Source: Candidatus Babelota bacterium
GTDB taxonomy: Bacteria; Babelota; Babeliae; Babelales; Vermiphilaceae
Length of the DNA: 34,526 bases
Direction of reading: 5' to 3'
NCBI GenBank assembly: GCA_029262595.1
Contig: JAJCZB010000034.1
Coordinates: 1-34,526, forward strand
The notes beneath the pieces were generated by a model that saw only the letters and a list, made by a program, of their open reading frames with translations, was not told the DNA's origin and searched no databases. A program made the translations under genes and the position numbers. This document shows positions 24,686-32,805 of the stretch, in pieces. How positions within the stretch are numbered: the stretch's first letter is position 1; every line of letters begins with the position of its first letter.

Positions 24686-26116
24686 GTGAAACGATTATCA
24701 TTACAGTTTTATATGTGTGCGTTTCTTTTTATTTTTTCTTGTTTGCATGGCAATGATAAGCCTGATTCGTATGCTGAAGTTGAAGATACAGAATACACGT
24801 TTGCCCAGTTAGCGGGCGTGGATGAGGTTGTGGAGGATCTGCAAGACTTTGTCCATTTTTTAAAAGATCCTGATGATTTTACTCGATTGGGAGCGCGTGT
24901 ACCAAAGGGCGCATTACTCGTGGGCCCTCCTGGAACGGGCAAAACGTCTCTTGCGCGGGCGTTGGCGGGAGAAGTTGGATGTGAGATTTTACTTGCAAAT
25001 GGAGCAGAGTTTGACCAGAACTATGTAGGCGTTGGTGCCGCGCGTATACGAGAGCTTTTTGATCAGGCTCGCGCGTGCGCTCCGTGTATTCTTTTTATTG
25101 ATGAAATAGATGCCGTGGGTATGAAAAGGACAAGTGATGATGCGAGGGGGGGGCGTGAGACGTTAAATCAACTATTGTCCGAGATGGATGGTTTTGTTCA
25201 GCCAGAAGCGCCAGTCATCATATTGGGAGCCACGAATCGTCCTGATATTCTTGATCTAGCGCTTACTCGTCCGGGTAGATTTGATCGAACTATTGAGGTT
25301 CCTAACCCAACGGTACACGGCCGGTTTGGAATTCTTAAGCTTCATGCTAAAAACAAAAAAATTTGCGATGATGTTGACCTAGAATTGCTTGCTCGCGGGA
25401 TGCCAGGCTCTTCTGGGGCGGATCTTGAAAATCTGCTGAATGAGGCTGCAATTATTGCAACACGCAAAAAGAGAGGTGAAATTACGAGTGCGGATATTGA
25501 AGAAGCGCGAGATAAAATTTTACTTGGAAAAGCAATAAAGAGTATCGTTTTAACTGACGATGAAAAACGGATTACTGCGTACCATGAAGCAGGACATACG
25601 CTTGTGCGCGTGTTAAGCGATGGAGAAGATGATTCGTTTCATAAAGTTACGATTGTTCCTCGCGGAAGAACGTTGGGTGTAACGCATGCCATCCCTACTC
25701 GAGAAAAATATACGCAGTCTGAACAGGAAATGCGTCATATTATTCGAGTTGCGCTTGGCGGTAAAGCAGCCGAAGATCTCGTATTTGATAAGCAATTTAC
25801 AGGCGCGTCGGGAGACTTAAGAAAAGCGACTTCCATCGCGCGTGCGATGGTATGTGAGTATGGAATGTCTGAGGCGCTTGGATTGATGGTGTATGATAGG
25901 CGCGTTCATGCAGGGCCGGCTACCAAACAAGTACAAGATGAAATACAAAAAATGCTGCAAGAAGAATATCAAGCAACAAAAAAGTTTCTTGAGGCGAATC
26001 GGGCGCAATTAGATGCATTGGCGGGCGAGCTTTTTAATCAAGAAACGTTATCTGCTCAGCAAGTATATCAATTACTCGGCATACAGCGATCATCAGATGT
26101 GAACGCATCACAGTAA
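24686..26116 (+). CDS. FtsH-like AAA protease with a single N-terminal hydrophobic segment
   Basis: An ATP-dependent zinc metalloprotease of the FtsH type, with 476 residues from GTG at 24686 (GGAGG 4 bases upstream). Walker A GPPGTGKT is at 80-87, Walker B ILFIDE at 135-140, the second region of homology with RPGRFDR at 195-201, zinc motif HEAGH at 300-304, and the third ligand D377 is in TGASGDLRKAT. All catalytic residues are kept. Normal FtsH (about 610-650 residues) has two membrane helices around a periplasmic domain. Here there is only one short hydrophobic stretch (about 4-20, ending FIFSC), then about 20 acidic residues before the AAA domain. The stretch could be a signal peptide, lipoprotein signal or anchor. 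It heads an operon of exported proteins. Confidence 0.9.
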   Translation: MKRLSLQFYMCAFLFIFSCLHGNDKPDSYAEVEDTEYTFAQLAGVDEVVEDLQDFVHFLKDPDDFTRLGARVPKGALLVGPPGTGKTSLARALAGEVGCEILLANGAEFDQNYVGVGAARIRELFDQARACAPCILFIDEIDAVGMKRTSDDARGGRETLNQLLSEMDGFVQPEAPVIILGATNRPDILDLALTRPGRFDRTIEVPNPTVHGRFGILKLHAKNKKICDDVDLELLARGMPGSSGADLENLLNEAAIIATRKKRGEITSADIEEARDKILLGKAIKSIVLTDDEKRITAYHEAGHTLVRVLSDGEDDSFHKVTIVPRGRTLGVTHAIPTREKYTQSEQEMRHIIRVALGGKAAEDLVFDKQFTGASGDLRKATSIARAMVCEYGMSEALGLMVYDRRVHAGPATKQVQDEIQKMLQEEYQATKKFLEANRAQLDALAGELFNQETLSAQQVYQLLGIQRSSDVNASQ

Positions 26117-26132
26117 TCACAGAGGGAAATCA

Positions 26133-26975
26133 ATGAAAAATATATTACGCGGATGGGCGTTGCTACTTATAGTTTTTTCAGTGGGGATGTGTTGCGCTGT
26201 GGAAGAGAAAAAGCCAGGCCGAATACGGCGCTTTGTGCCAGGAAATCCTGATCCAAGCAGAAGAAAATATTCCCCGCAGGAGAAATTGGAGCTTTGGGAT
26301 AAAATTACCATCGCGTTTCAAGAACGCGATGAATCTGTGATTAGTGAATTGCAAGAATTAGCGCAAGAAGAGAAAGTAAGGATGCGTCGCTTTTTGATAA
26401 AAATAAAACATTTATTTGAATGCATTAAACAGTTTTTAGTTGATGATGGAATCACAAGCAATCGCAAAAAAGAACAAGATTGGAATGCAGCGTTGCACGC
26501 TTTGAGGTTTTATGATTCGTTTTTTTATAATGGCTTTGGGGTAAGCTTAAAAAAGAAGTCGATTATCAAGAAGCTTCTTTTTTTGATACAGAGTGACAAC
26601 ATGAATGCTTCAAATCAAGCTGCGGCTAACTGGTGTGAAATTGAAAGTAAATATAAGATAGACATAGCTGGTTTTACGGATGAAGAAGAAAAAGTTATAC
26701 GTTCTTTTGTTTTTGATTTAGATGGCAGCATGAAGCCGCTTTTTCTTGTGGCTTTGCTCATAACTCAGAATGATGCGTTTCCTGTTTTTGTTCATTTTTT
26801 TAAATGGTTTCCAACCACGGCAGTATCGATAGAATCATTGTATGATCGATCCGCGTTGCACGTGGTAAGGAACGATCAGGTGTTTTTATTTGCGTGTGAT
26901 CTACTTATTGATTCATGTAATGAAAAAATTGAAGCGCTATCAGAAACTGAAGAAACTGTTATAATTACGGCATAA
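26133..26975 (+). CDS. exported protein of unknown function
   Basis: I do not recognise a family. It is 280 residues with a signal peptide (about 1-22, LLIVFSVGMCCA). A Pro/Arg-rich stretch (KPGRIRRFVPGNPDPSRRKY, about 27-46) follows, then a mostly helical body with many Lys, Glu and aromatic residues. No catalytic motif or repeat is obvious. GAGGG lies about 7 bases before the ATG. It begins 16 bases after the FtsH-like gene and is followed by another exported unknown, so the three probably form one transcript. Being a substrate, adaptor or regulator of the protease is only a positional guess. Confidence 0.75.
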   Translation: MKNILRGWALLLIVFSVGMCCAVEEKKPGRIRRFVPGNPDPSRRKYSPQEKLELWDKITIAFQERDESVISELQELAQEEKVRMRRFLIKIKHLFECIKQFLVDDGITSNRKKEQDWNAALHALRFYDSFFYNGFGVSLKKKSIIKKLLFLIQSDNMNASNQAAANWCEIESKYKIDIAGFTDEEEKVIRSFVFDLDGSMKPLFLVALLITQNDAFPVFVHFFKWFPTTAVSIESLYDRSALHVVRNDQVFLFACDLLIDSCNEKIEALSETEETVIITA

Positions 26976-27011
26976 TTACACTATTTAACATTTACAACTA
27001 TGGGATGTTTT

Positions 27012-27590
27012 ATGAAAAACACAGCATTTGTTTTATTGCTTAGTTCGTCTCTTATTGCGTCTGCAGCCGATGAGCCTGTTGGAAGCCCAGTGAATCCAAT
27101 GGATCATATGGTGATGCGTGGTGAGCAGCTTGCGCAGGGTGTTTATAGTGACTCTGAAGTGAAACAGGCTTTTGGCGACTTAATGCAAGCCCATCTTACG
27201 TTTTTGAATGTTACGTTTCGTTCAGTTGCCAATAAATTGACGCTCGAGGAAAAAGCTCTTGCTCAAATGGCGCTGCGTTTGCTTTCAGATATTGTCACTG
27301 ATCCCATTGTGCGCGAAGTCATTTCTCGTGGTGATGTTAACAATATAAGTGAATCAGAAAGAGCGTATTTGAATGCGAAGCTTCAGCCGTTAGAAGCTTT
27401 TGCCGTTATTGCTCCAGCACTTGGAAAGCTTTTAGAAGAGAATGTTATGGTTACTACTACCATAGAAAGTGAAGGGTGTACATATACTCAGACAAATCCA
27501 AAGCCAGAATATATTGCTTCCTTTCTACTTTTGGCTCTGGATCAAATAGCTCAAGTTCTTAAGGATGCTCAAAGCGCTGTTCAGCAGTAA
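27012..27590 (+). CDS. exported helical protein of unknown function
   Basis: 192 residues from ATG 27012, chosen over 27000 because the signal peptide MKNTAFVLLLSSSLIASA then starts cleanly and GGGA lies about 7 bases upstream. The mature part is predicted mostly helical (DSEVKQAFGDLMQAHLTFL; LTLEEKALAQMALRLL; FLLLALDQIAQVLKDAQ), with one Cys and a short polar insert (ESEGCTYTQTNPKP). No known domain is recognised. It is the third and last gene of the FtsH-like operon: a clear hairpin terminator begins 28 bases after its stop. Confidence 0.72.
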   Translation: MKNTAFVLLLSSSLIASAADEPVGSPVNPMDHMVMRGEQLAQGVYSDSEVKQAFGDLMQAHLTFLNVTFRSVANKLTLEEKALAQMALRLLSDIVTDPIVREVISRGDVNNISESERAYLNAKLQPLEAFAVIAPALGKLLEENVMVTTTIESEGCTYTQTNPKPEYIASFLLLALDQIAQVLKDAQSAVQQ

Positions 27591-27612
27591 GCATCCATAT
27601 AAAGCACAGTTA

Positions 27613-27641
27613 AAAATGGGGTGCTTAATGCGCCCCGTTTT
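27613..27641 (+). terminator. rho-independent terminator after the FtsH-like operon
   Basis: The stem GGGGTGC (27618-27624) pairs with GCGCCCC (27630-27636) around loop TTAAT, with one G-T pair. It is extended by the flanking A-tract and T-tract (AAAAT before, GTTTT after) to about 12 pairs. The U-run after the stem is short but adequate. It separates the operon from ffh. Confidence 0.75.
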
Positions 27642-27665
27642 GCTATTCAGCCTTTTGTAGAAAAG

Positions 27666-27674
27666 TGGTATGCT
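27666..27674 (+). promoter_or_regulatory. candidate extended -10 promoter for ffh
   Basis: TGG followed by TATGCT fits the extended -10 form TGnTATnnT. It lies between the upstream terminator and the ffh start, about 40 bases before the ATG. No good -35 hexamer is present, which is tolerated for extended -10 promoters. Hexamer match only. Confidence 0.35.
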
Positions 27675-27715
27675 ATGCATTGAATATATCGCATTAGATA
27701 AAAGGATTTTGCAGC

Positions 27716-29050
27716 ATGTTTGATTTTTTATCACAAAAATTTTCATCAATATTTTCTTCTTTTTCCGGCAAAAAAACACTGGATCAGAAATCGGTGGATC
27801 AGGCGCTGAGCCAGGTAAAAGATGCACTTCTTTCGGCAGATGTGCCGTATGATTTGGTTGAGCAATTCACTCAGTCAATTAACGATGAGCTTGTTGGCCA
27901 AAAGATAATCGGGAGTTTAAAACCTTCTGAACAACTTTTAAAAGTAGTGAACGATAAGTTGCTCGCTTTTCTTGGAGGCACGGATAATCGAACGTTTTCA
28001 GTTACTATTCCATCAGTGCTGATGGTGATGGGTTTGCAGGGATCTGGGAAAACGACAACCATTGCAAAGCTGGCGTATCATTTAAAAAAAGAAGCAGAAA
28101 AGCGAAATAAGAAACGACGCATTTTGGTAGCGTCCGTTGATTTTTATCGTCCAGCAGCGGTTGATCAGCTTGAAGTCATGGCTGGAAAGGCTGGCGCTGA
28201 TTTTTATCGAGCTCAGGCAGAAAAACCACTCCAAGCAGCTCTTGAAATTCATAAACATTGGCAAGACAATCGATATGAAATTTTATTGTTAGACACTGCA
28301 GGGCGCTTGCATGTTGACAGTGCAATGTTACAAGAATTGCAGGCAATTGATCGTGAATTGCAGCCAAAGCAAAAAATATTGGTTTTGGATGCCATGACGG
28401 GCCAAGAATCTCTTGCGGTGGCCCGAGCCTTTGATCAAGCCATTGGCTTTCAGTCAGCGATTCTCTCTAAAACTGATAGTGATAGTAAGGGTGGAGCTGC
28501 ATTTTCATTTAGATATGCTCTGAAAAAACCAATTGTATTTATTGGTACCGGTGAAAAGGTGGATAATCTTGATTTGTTTCATCCAGAGCGAATGGCAAGC
28601 CGTATGCTTGGAATGGGGGACATAAAGTCACTGATTGAGCGTGCGGAGGAAAAGATAAAGAAGGGTGAGCAGGAGCAAATGGCCAGCTCATTCGAGCGCG
28701 GAAAGCTCACTTTAGAGGATTTTGCCCAGCAAATGGACATGGTAAATCGCCTTGGGTCGCTTTCTTCGGTGATGAAATATATTCCTGGCATGGGAGGGGC
28801 TCAGATTCCTGCTGGAGCGCTTGAAGAGGGACAGCGGGAAATGAAGCAATTTCGGGCCATAATAGGCTCTATGACGCTCAAAGAGCGCCTCTATCCGCGA
28901 CTTCTGAACGATTCTCGCAAAGGCCGGGTAGCTCAGGGGGCCGGAGTTGCGGTGGGTCAGATAGATAAATTGCTTTCCCGATTTGATCAAATGCAGCAGT
29001 ATGCTAAACTAATAAGGAAATCGGGAGGCTTTCGATCCCCCTTTAAATAG
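27716..29050 (+). CDS. ffh: signal recognition particle protein Ffh
   Basis: Ffh binds signal sequences and 4.5S RNA and targets nascent membrane proteins to the translocon through FtsY. The 444 residues hold an N domain (about 1-95), the GTPase G domain with G1 GLQGSGKTTT (106-115), the DFYRPAAVDQL motif (142-152), G3 DTAGR (193-197), LDAMTGQ, and G4 in SKTDSDSKGG. A C-terminal M domain (about 295-444) includes KLTLEDFAQQMDMVNRLGSL and the helix-turn-helix part MKQFRAIIGSMTLKER. Length is family-typical. AAAGGA lies about 10 bases before the ATG. It leads the rpsP-khpA-trmD-rplS block. Confidence 0.97.
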   Translation: MFDFLSQKFSSIFSSFSGKKTLDQKSVDQALSQVKDALLSADVPYDLVEQFTQSINDELVGQKIIGSLKPSEQLLKVVNDKLLAFLGGTDNRTFSVTIPSVLMVMGLQGSGKTTTIAKLAYHLKKEAEKRNKKRRILVASVDFYRPAAVDQLEVMAGKAGADFYRAQAEKPLQAALEIHKHWQDNRYEILLLDTAGRLHVDSAMLQELQAIDRELQPKQKILVLDAMTGQESLAVARAFDQAIGFQSAILSKTDSDSKGGAAFSFRYALKKPIVFIGTGEKVDNLDLFHPERMASRMLGMGDIKSLIERAEEKIKKGEQEQMASSFERGKLTLEDFAQQMDMVNRLGSLSSVMKYIPGMGGAQIPAGALEEGQREMKQFRAIIGSMTLKERLYPRLLNDSRKGRVAQGAGVAVGQIDKLLSRFDQMQQYAKLIRKSGGFRSPFK

Positions 29051-29085
29051 TAAAATCTCTATATTTAACGCTAAGGACTTTCAAT

Positions 29086-29442
29086 ATGCCTGTTGCTATT
29101 CGTCTTTCTCGTATTGGCACAAAACACAAACCATTCTTTCGTGTGGTAGTAGTTGATTCACGTAAAAAGCGTGATGGTGAGTGCATTGAAAACATCGGAA
29201 CATACGATGCGATTAAAAGTGAACTTGTTCGATTTGATGCAGAGCGCTACGACGCATGGGTTAAGCAAGGAGCTCAGCCATCAGACTCAGCTAAGAAACT
29301 GTATCGTCTTTTTAAAAAGAAAAATGCAGTAACTGATGCTTCTCCAGCAAAACCTGCAAAGACTTCTGTAAAAAAAGATGCGCAACCTAAAAAAGCAGTA
29401 ACCGAAAAAGATACTGAAGCATCTTCATCAACCTCGGCGTAA
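29086..29442 (+). CDS. rpsP: 30S ribosomal protein S16
   Basis: S16 stabilises the 5' domain of 16S rRNA. Residues 1-80 match the family: MPVAIRLSRIGTKHKPFFRVVVVDSRKKRDG, then IENIGTYD and the WVKQGAQPSDSAKKLYR segment. S16 normally ends near residue 80-90; here a tail of about 35 Lys/Ala/Thr/Ser-rich residues is added, as in several other phyla. AAGGA precedes the ATG by about 8 bases. It begins 35 bases after ffh and heads the ribosomal/tRNA-modification block. Confidence 0.97.
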   Translation: MPVAIRLSRIGTKHKPFFRVVVVDSRKKRDGECIENIGTYDAIKSELVRFDAERYDAWVKQGAQPSDSAKKLYRLFKKKNAVTDASPAKPAKTSVKKDAQPKKAVTEKDTEASSSTSA

Positions 29443-29458
29443 CCATACAAGGTAGTGC

Positions 29459-29689
29459 ATGACAAAAGAGTTGGTTGCTCACATTGTAAAGCAACTTGTG
29501 AGTTATCCCGATGACGTACAGATCGCAATTGTTACGTCTGGGGATAAAAATCTTATTGAGATAACCGTTAACGAACAAGATCGCGGTAAAGTTATTGGCA
29601 GAGAAGGGCAAATTATTAAAGCTATTCGAATGCTTGTTAATGCGCTTAACGCTGATAATAAAAAAATAGCAGTTGACGTTGCTCGATAG
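29459..29689 (+). CDS. khpA: KH-domain RNA-binding protein KhpA
   Basis: A 76-residue single KH-domain protein of the KhpA (YlqC) family, small RNA-binding proteins that in Gram-positive bacteria act with KhpB. The GxxG loop is in VIGREGQIIKAIR (about 45-57), with flanking EITVNEQDRG and an ending KKIAVDVAR. Length matches the family. AAGGT is about 6 bases before the ATG. It lies between rpsP and trmD, its usual place. Confidence 0.92.
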   Translation: MTKELVAHIVKQLVSYPDDVQIAIVTSGDKNLIEITVNEQDRGKVIGREGQIIKAIRMLVNALNADNKKIAVDVAR

Positions 29690-29694
29690 GCACC

Positions 29695-31017
29695 ATGAAC
29701 ATTTCTATAGCCACCGTTTTTAATGAATTATACGAATCGTTTTTAAAAACCAGTCTGATAAAGCGTGCTCAAGAGCGTGATCTTGTCTCAATTTCCACTT
29801 TAAATTTTTTTGATTGTGTACAGCCAAAAGAGCGTATTGATGCGCCAACTTTTGGCCCCGGTGCTGGCATGCTTATTAAGCCTGCAGTAGTTGAGTGCGC
29901 GGTAGAGACGCTTGAGCGTAAGCATGGGCCGGCATTCAAAATTTTCTTTTCTCCCCAAGGCAAAAAACTTACTCAGCCACTACTTAAAGAAATTGCCCAA
30001 AAAGCTGCGGAAAAAAAACATGTGATGCTTTTGCCTGCCCGATATGAGGGAATGGATGCGCGCGTGGAAAAAGAGTATGCGGACGAAATTATATCCGTAG
30101 GCGATTTTGTACTCATGGGCGGCGATATTCCCGCTATGATGTTTTTAGAGGGGTTTCTTCGGCTCATTCCGGGGGTGGTTGGAAAAGAAGAATCGGTACT
30201 AGAAGATTCGTTTTCAGGGGCATTTGTAGATTATCCAGAGTTTACTGAGCCGCTTACCTGGCACGACATGACAGTCCCGGAGATAATTCGCTCAGGGAAC
30301 CATAAAGCTATTGATGAATGGCGCTACAATGAAGCTGCAAAAAAGACAGTAATACAGCACTTTGATTGGCTGAAAAGCTCAGATATGACGTCTGAGCAAA
30401 AAGAAAAAGCAGCACAATTTATTCCTTCTCACTACGTGGTATTGATGCATGGAGATGTGTTGGTTGGTCCGGATAAAAGGGTAGGGACAACCTCTTTGAT
30501 GTCTATTGATATGCACGATATTGCGCGTTCGTCTTGCACGTATGGGGTGAAAAACTTTTTCATAGCAACCCCGCTTAAAGACCAACAAGCGGTAGCCCGC
30601 CATTTTCTTTCTTTTTGGCAAAAAGGGGCTGGTGCCGAATACAACAAAAAACGGCATGATGCGATCAATTTGGTACATATTGCCTCCTCACTTGATGAGG
30701 TAATAGCAGAAATTGAGAAGAAAGAGGGTGAGAGGCCAGTATTGCTTGCTACGTCAGCACGGCAGGCAGATGAGAAAAAAGCTATAACGTATTATGACCA
30801 AGAGAAGGTATGGGAGCATCAAAAGCCGGTATTAATCGTGCTAGGGACTGGCTCAGGGCTGGCTCCAGAGGCTTTCAATCGATGCGATTACGTGTTGGGC
30901 CCGATACACGGATTTACTGATTTTAACCATCTATCCGTTCGATCGGCTACTGCGGCAATTTTAGATCGTTGGCTGGGGATCAACGAACGATATGGAAAAA
31001 AATTGTCAGCAGGCTGA
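29695..31017 (+). CDS. trmD: TrmD tRNA (guanine37-N1)-methyltransferase fused to a second RNA methyltransferase domain
   Basis: TrmD methylates G37 of tRNAs to prevent frameshifting. Residues 1-240 are TrmD: RYEGMDARVEKEY (116-128), ISVGDFVLMGGDIPAM (133-148), EDSFSGAFVDYPEF (170-183, with the catalytic Asp171) and SGNHKAIDEWR (200-210). The usual PYGGGAGM appears as TFGPGAGM (52-59). Residues about 246-440 form a second domain resembling the SPOUT-type SAM-dependent RNA methyltransferase family (Methyltrn_RNA_4). It has the HDIARSSCTYGVKNFFIATPL and FTDFNHLSVRSATAAILDR segments. In some bacteria that domain is a separate gene next to trmD; here it is one 440-residue chain. It starts 5 bases after khpA. 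RimM, often encoded before trmD, is absent. Confidence 0.93.
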   Translation: MNISIATVFNELYESFLKTSLIKRAQERDLVSISTLNFFDCVQPKERIDAPTFGPGAGMLIKPAVVECAVETLERKHGPAFKIFFSPQGKKLTQPLLKEIAQKAAEKKHVMLLPARYEGMDARVEKEYADEIISVGDFVLMGGDIPAMMFLEGFLRLIPGVVGKEESVLEDSFSGAFVDYPEFTEPLTWHDMTVPEIIRSGNHKAIDEWRYNEAAKKTVIQHFDWLKSSDMTSEQKEKAAQFIPSHYVVLMHGDVLVGPDKRVGTTSLMSIDMHDIARSSCTYGVKNFFIATPLKDQQAVARHFLSFWQKGAGAEYNKKRHDAINLVHIASSLDEVIAEIEKKEGERPVLLATSARQADEKKAITYYDQEKVWEHQKPVLIVLGTGSGLAPEAFNRCDYVLGPIHGFTDFNHLSVRSATAAILDRWLGINERYGKKLSAG

Positions 31018-31043
31018 TTTTGGGCTATATTAGAGGATATAAT
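31015..31043 (+). promoter_or_regulatory. candidate internal promoter for rplS
   Basis: A perfect TATAAT (31038-31043) lies in the 65-base gap between trmD and rplS. At 17 bases upstream is the poor -35 TGATTT (31015-31020). This could give rplS extra transcription independent of trmD, which would suit the higher demand for a ribosomal protein. Inference from the -10 match. Confidence 0.35.
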
Positions 31044-31082
31044 TGATCATTTATTATCATGATATGACAAGGACAGGGCGCC

Positions 31083-31514
31083 ATGAAAGCTAGAGGCTAC
31101 ACAAAAGAAACGATTGTAAACGTTGGAACGGGTTCTTCTTTGCCAACTTTTAATGTGGGTGATACGATTGCGCTTCATTTGCGTGTAAAAGAAGGCGATA
31201 AAGAACGGGTTCAGGTATTTCAAGGCGATGTGATTGCCTTAAAACAAAATGGCTCATCCAGCTCTTTTACCGTTAGAAAAATAGGTGCTCACAATATTCC
31301 AGTTGAGCGAATTATTCCATTCCATTCTCCTTTGATAAAAGATATTCAAGTAATTAAACGAGGTGATGTACGCCGTGCTAAATTGTACTATGTGCGTGAT
31401 CGCGTTGGGAAAGCTGCTCGTATTAAAGAAAAACGAGACACAAAGAAAACTGAAGTTCCGGAAGTTGTAGTACAGCCGGTAGCTGCAGCACAAGTAACTG
31501 AAGCTGCAAAATAA
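31083..31514 (+). CDS. rplS: 50S ribosomal protein L19
   Basis: L19 lies at the interface of the ribosomal subunits. The core (about 20-115) matches the family: FNVGDTIALHLRVKEGDKERVQVFQGDVIA, the SSFTVRKI segment, VERIIPFHSPLI and RRAKLYYVRDRVGKAARIKE. A C-terminal tail of about 25 Val/Ala/Lys-rich residues extends beyond the usual length. AAGGACAGGG lies before the ATG. It is the last gene of the block and is followed by a strong terminator. Confidence 0.97.
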   Translation: MKARGYTKETIVNVGTGSSLPTFNVGDTIALHLRVKEGDKERVQVFQGDVIALKQNGSSSSFTVRKIGAHNIPVERIIPFHSPLIKDIQVIKRGDVRRAKLYYVRDRVGKAARIKEKRDTKKTEVPEVVVQPVAAAQVTEAAK

Positions 31515-31535
31515 GCTTTTCTCTTAGTTAGATTT

Positions 31536-31569
31536 AAATGGAGTGCTTTCGGGCACTCCATTTTTTTTT
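31536..31569 (+). terminator. strong rho-independent terminator after rplS
   Basis: The stem AAATGGAGTGC (31536-31546) pairs perfectly with GCACTCCATTT (31553-31563) around loop TTTCGG, followed by an uninterrupted T-run to 31569. In the other direction the same stem is followed only by TTTAAATC, so it may weakly terminate the convergent gene at 31571 too. Confidence 0.93.
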
Positions 31570-31570
31570 C

Positions 31571-32509
31571 TTAGAACACAATGCTCCCATGCACCCAGAT
31601 AGAGAACGTTCTCGTGTCTATTTTTGGCGCGTAGCTTACGTTGAATCCAGCCCCATAGACAATTGGTTTGTCAAACAGCGCTTTAAATTTTGCCTGAGAA
31701 AAAGAGGCGTATACTGTGTGGCGATACACGCTATCAGCTTTAATAGTTTCGGTTGGTAAAATGATTGCTTGATTTGAAAAGAGCGTTCCATCGTAGCCGC
31801 CTTCAAAAATAGTTTTTCGATGACGATATTGTGCTGTGAGTAGCATGTCTGTGCTATTGCCGGGTTGAATTTTTGATCCAGCAGGTAAAATAGGGCACCA
31901 GGATCTATTAAAACCGTGAATAAAACGAATTTGTGCAATCGTGGCAAATGATCGTTTTCGTTCGCTCAAAAAGCTATAAGAAATTTCTCCACCAATGCCA
32001 AGGTTATAAAAACGCGTTCCTAAAAGGGGAGTATGCCGATCTTCTAAGTTAACAGATCGTTTTGTTGGTAATCCAACAAGACCGTATCCAATAAGCTGCA
32101 TTTTTTTTCCCACAAAGTGCCGATACCCAGTGGTGAGTACAATATCATCAAAACCAGTGCGAGAAGCTTTAAAAGGATCTGTGCCCGTAAATGTACCATG
32201 ATCCGTTGCAATTGCGGTTGTGCCTGCTATCCACCAATGCTTTGAGTGCACATATCTAAAGTTTATAATGGCGCCTCCGGCTCTGCGTTGCTCACAGCCA
32301 TTTAAATTGGTGCGCGCATCGATTAGAGGGCGTCTTCTGCTGAAATATAATGGCACAACCGATGTTAAGATACGTGATTTCATCTGCTCAAGTACAGCAG
32401 CTACGGCAAATACGCGGCGTACTCTGAGGTTGTATACAAGTGTTACAGCATGTGCAGGATTGCTAGTAGCCAGCAAGAAGAGAGCGAGTATTGAGACTGT
32501 TTTTTTCAT
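31571..32509 (-). CDS. probable outer membrane beta-barrel protein
   Basis: 312 residues with a clear signal peptide (MKKTVSILALFLLATSNPAHA, cleavage after AHA). The mature protein alternates short amphipathic strands with charged or Gly/Asn turns (for example GGAIINFRYVHSKHWWIAG, DIVLTTGYRHF, GGEISYSFL, RHTVYASFSQAKF). It ends in the strand TFSIWVHGSIVF with a terminal Phe, the usual recognition mark for the BAM machinery. No named porin family is recognised. The Shine-Dalgarno sequence is weak. It lies 16 bases after a small basic exported protein and is probably co-transcribed with it. Confidence 0.75.
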   Translation of the reverse strand: MKKTVSILALFLLATSNPAHAVTLVYNLRVRRVFAVAAVLEQMKSRILTSVVPLYFSRRRPLIDARTNLNGCEQRRAGGAIINFRYVHSKHWWIAGTTAIATDHGTFTGTDPFKASRTGFDDIVLTTGYRHFVGKKMQLIGYGLVGLPTKRSVNLEDRHTPLLGTRFYNLGIGGEISYSFLSERKRSFATIAQIRFIHGFNRSWCPILPAGSKIQPGNSTDMLLTAQYRHRKTIFEGGYDGTLFSNQAIILPTETIKADSVYRHTVYASFSQAKFKALFDKPIVYGAGFNVSYAPKIDTRTFSIWVHGSIVF

Positions 32510-32525
32510 AGTGACTACAGATCGG

Positions 32526-32783
32526 TTACTTTACTTTTTTTGTTCGTTTAGCCCGAGAATTATTTTTTCTCAATTTTTTTCGTACAGTTTCTCTATATTT
32601 TTTGAAAGGACGTTTTTTGGGTTTTGTTTGCTTTGATGAAAAATAAAGAGGTGTATTATACATTGGGCTAGCGGGGCCAAAGCGACGCTGGAAATGTGTA
32701 TTAAATTGCGATTCTACTGCGAGGAGCGCGCTTGAGAAAAATATGAGCAAAAGTTGCAGCATTTTTTTTGTAAGGTTGCGCAT
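32526..32783 (-). CDS. small basic exported protein of unknown function
   Basis: 85 residues from ATG 32783, chosen because AAGGA is about 7 bases upstream and the protein then begins with a signal peptide (MRNLTKKMLQLLLIFFSSALLA). The frame is open to 32885 but that start has no support. The mature part of about 60 residues is extremely basic: the last 40 residues are mostly Lys and Arg (KPKKRPFKKYRETVRKKL). No family is recognised. Such a tail could bind nucleic acid, phosphorylated glycans or acidic surfaces. It precedes the barrel candidate gene. Confidence 0.65.
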   Translation of the reverse strand: MRNLTKKMLQLLLIFFSSALLAVESQFNTHFQRRFGPASPMYNTPLYFSSKQTKPKKRPFKKYRETVRKKLRKNNSRAKRTKKVK

Positions 32784-32805
32784 ATGTTTTTCCTTTTTTA
32801 TTGTT

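Noticed and set aside
32220-32636. A 138-codon plus-strand open frame
   Set aside because: Antisense to the barrel candidate and the small basic protein, both of which have better signals (signal peptides, terminator and promoter layout).
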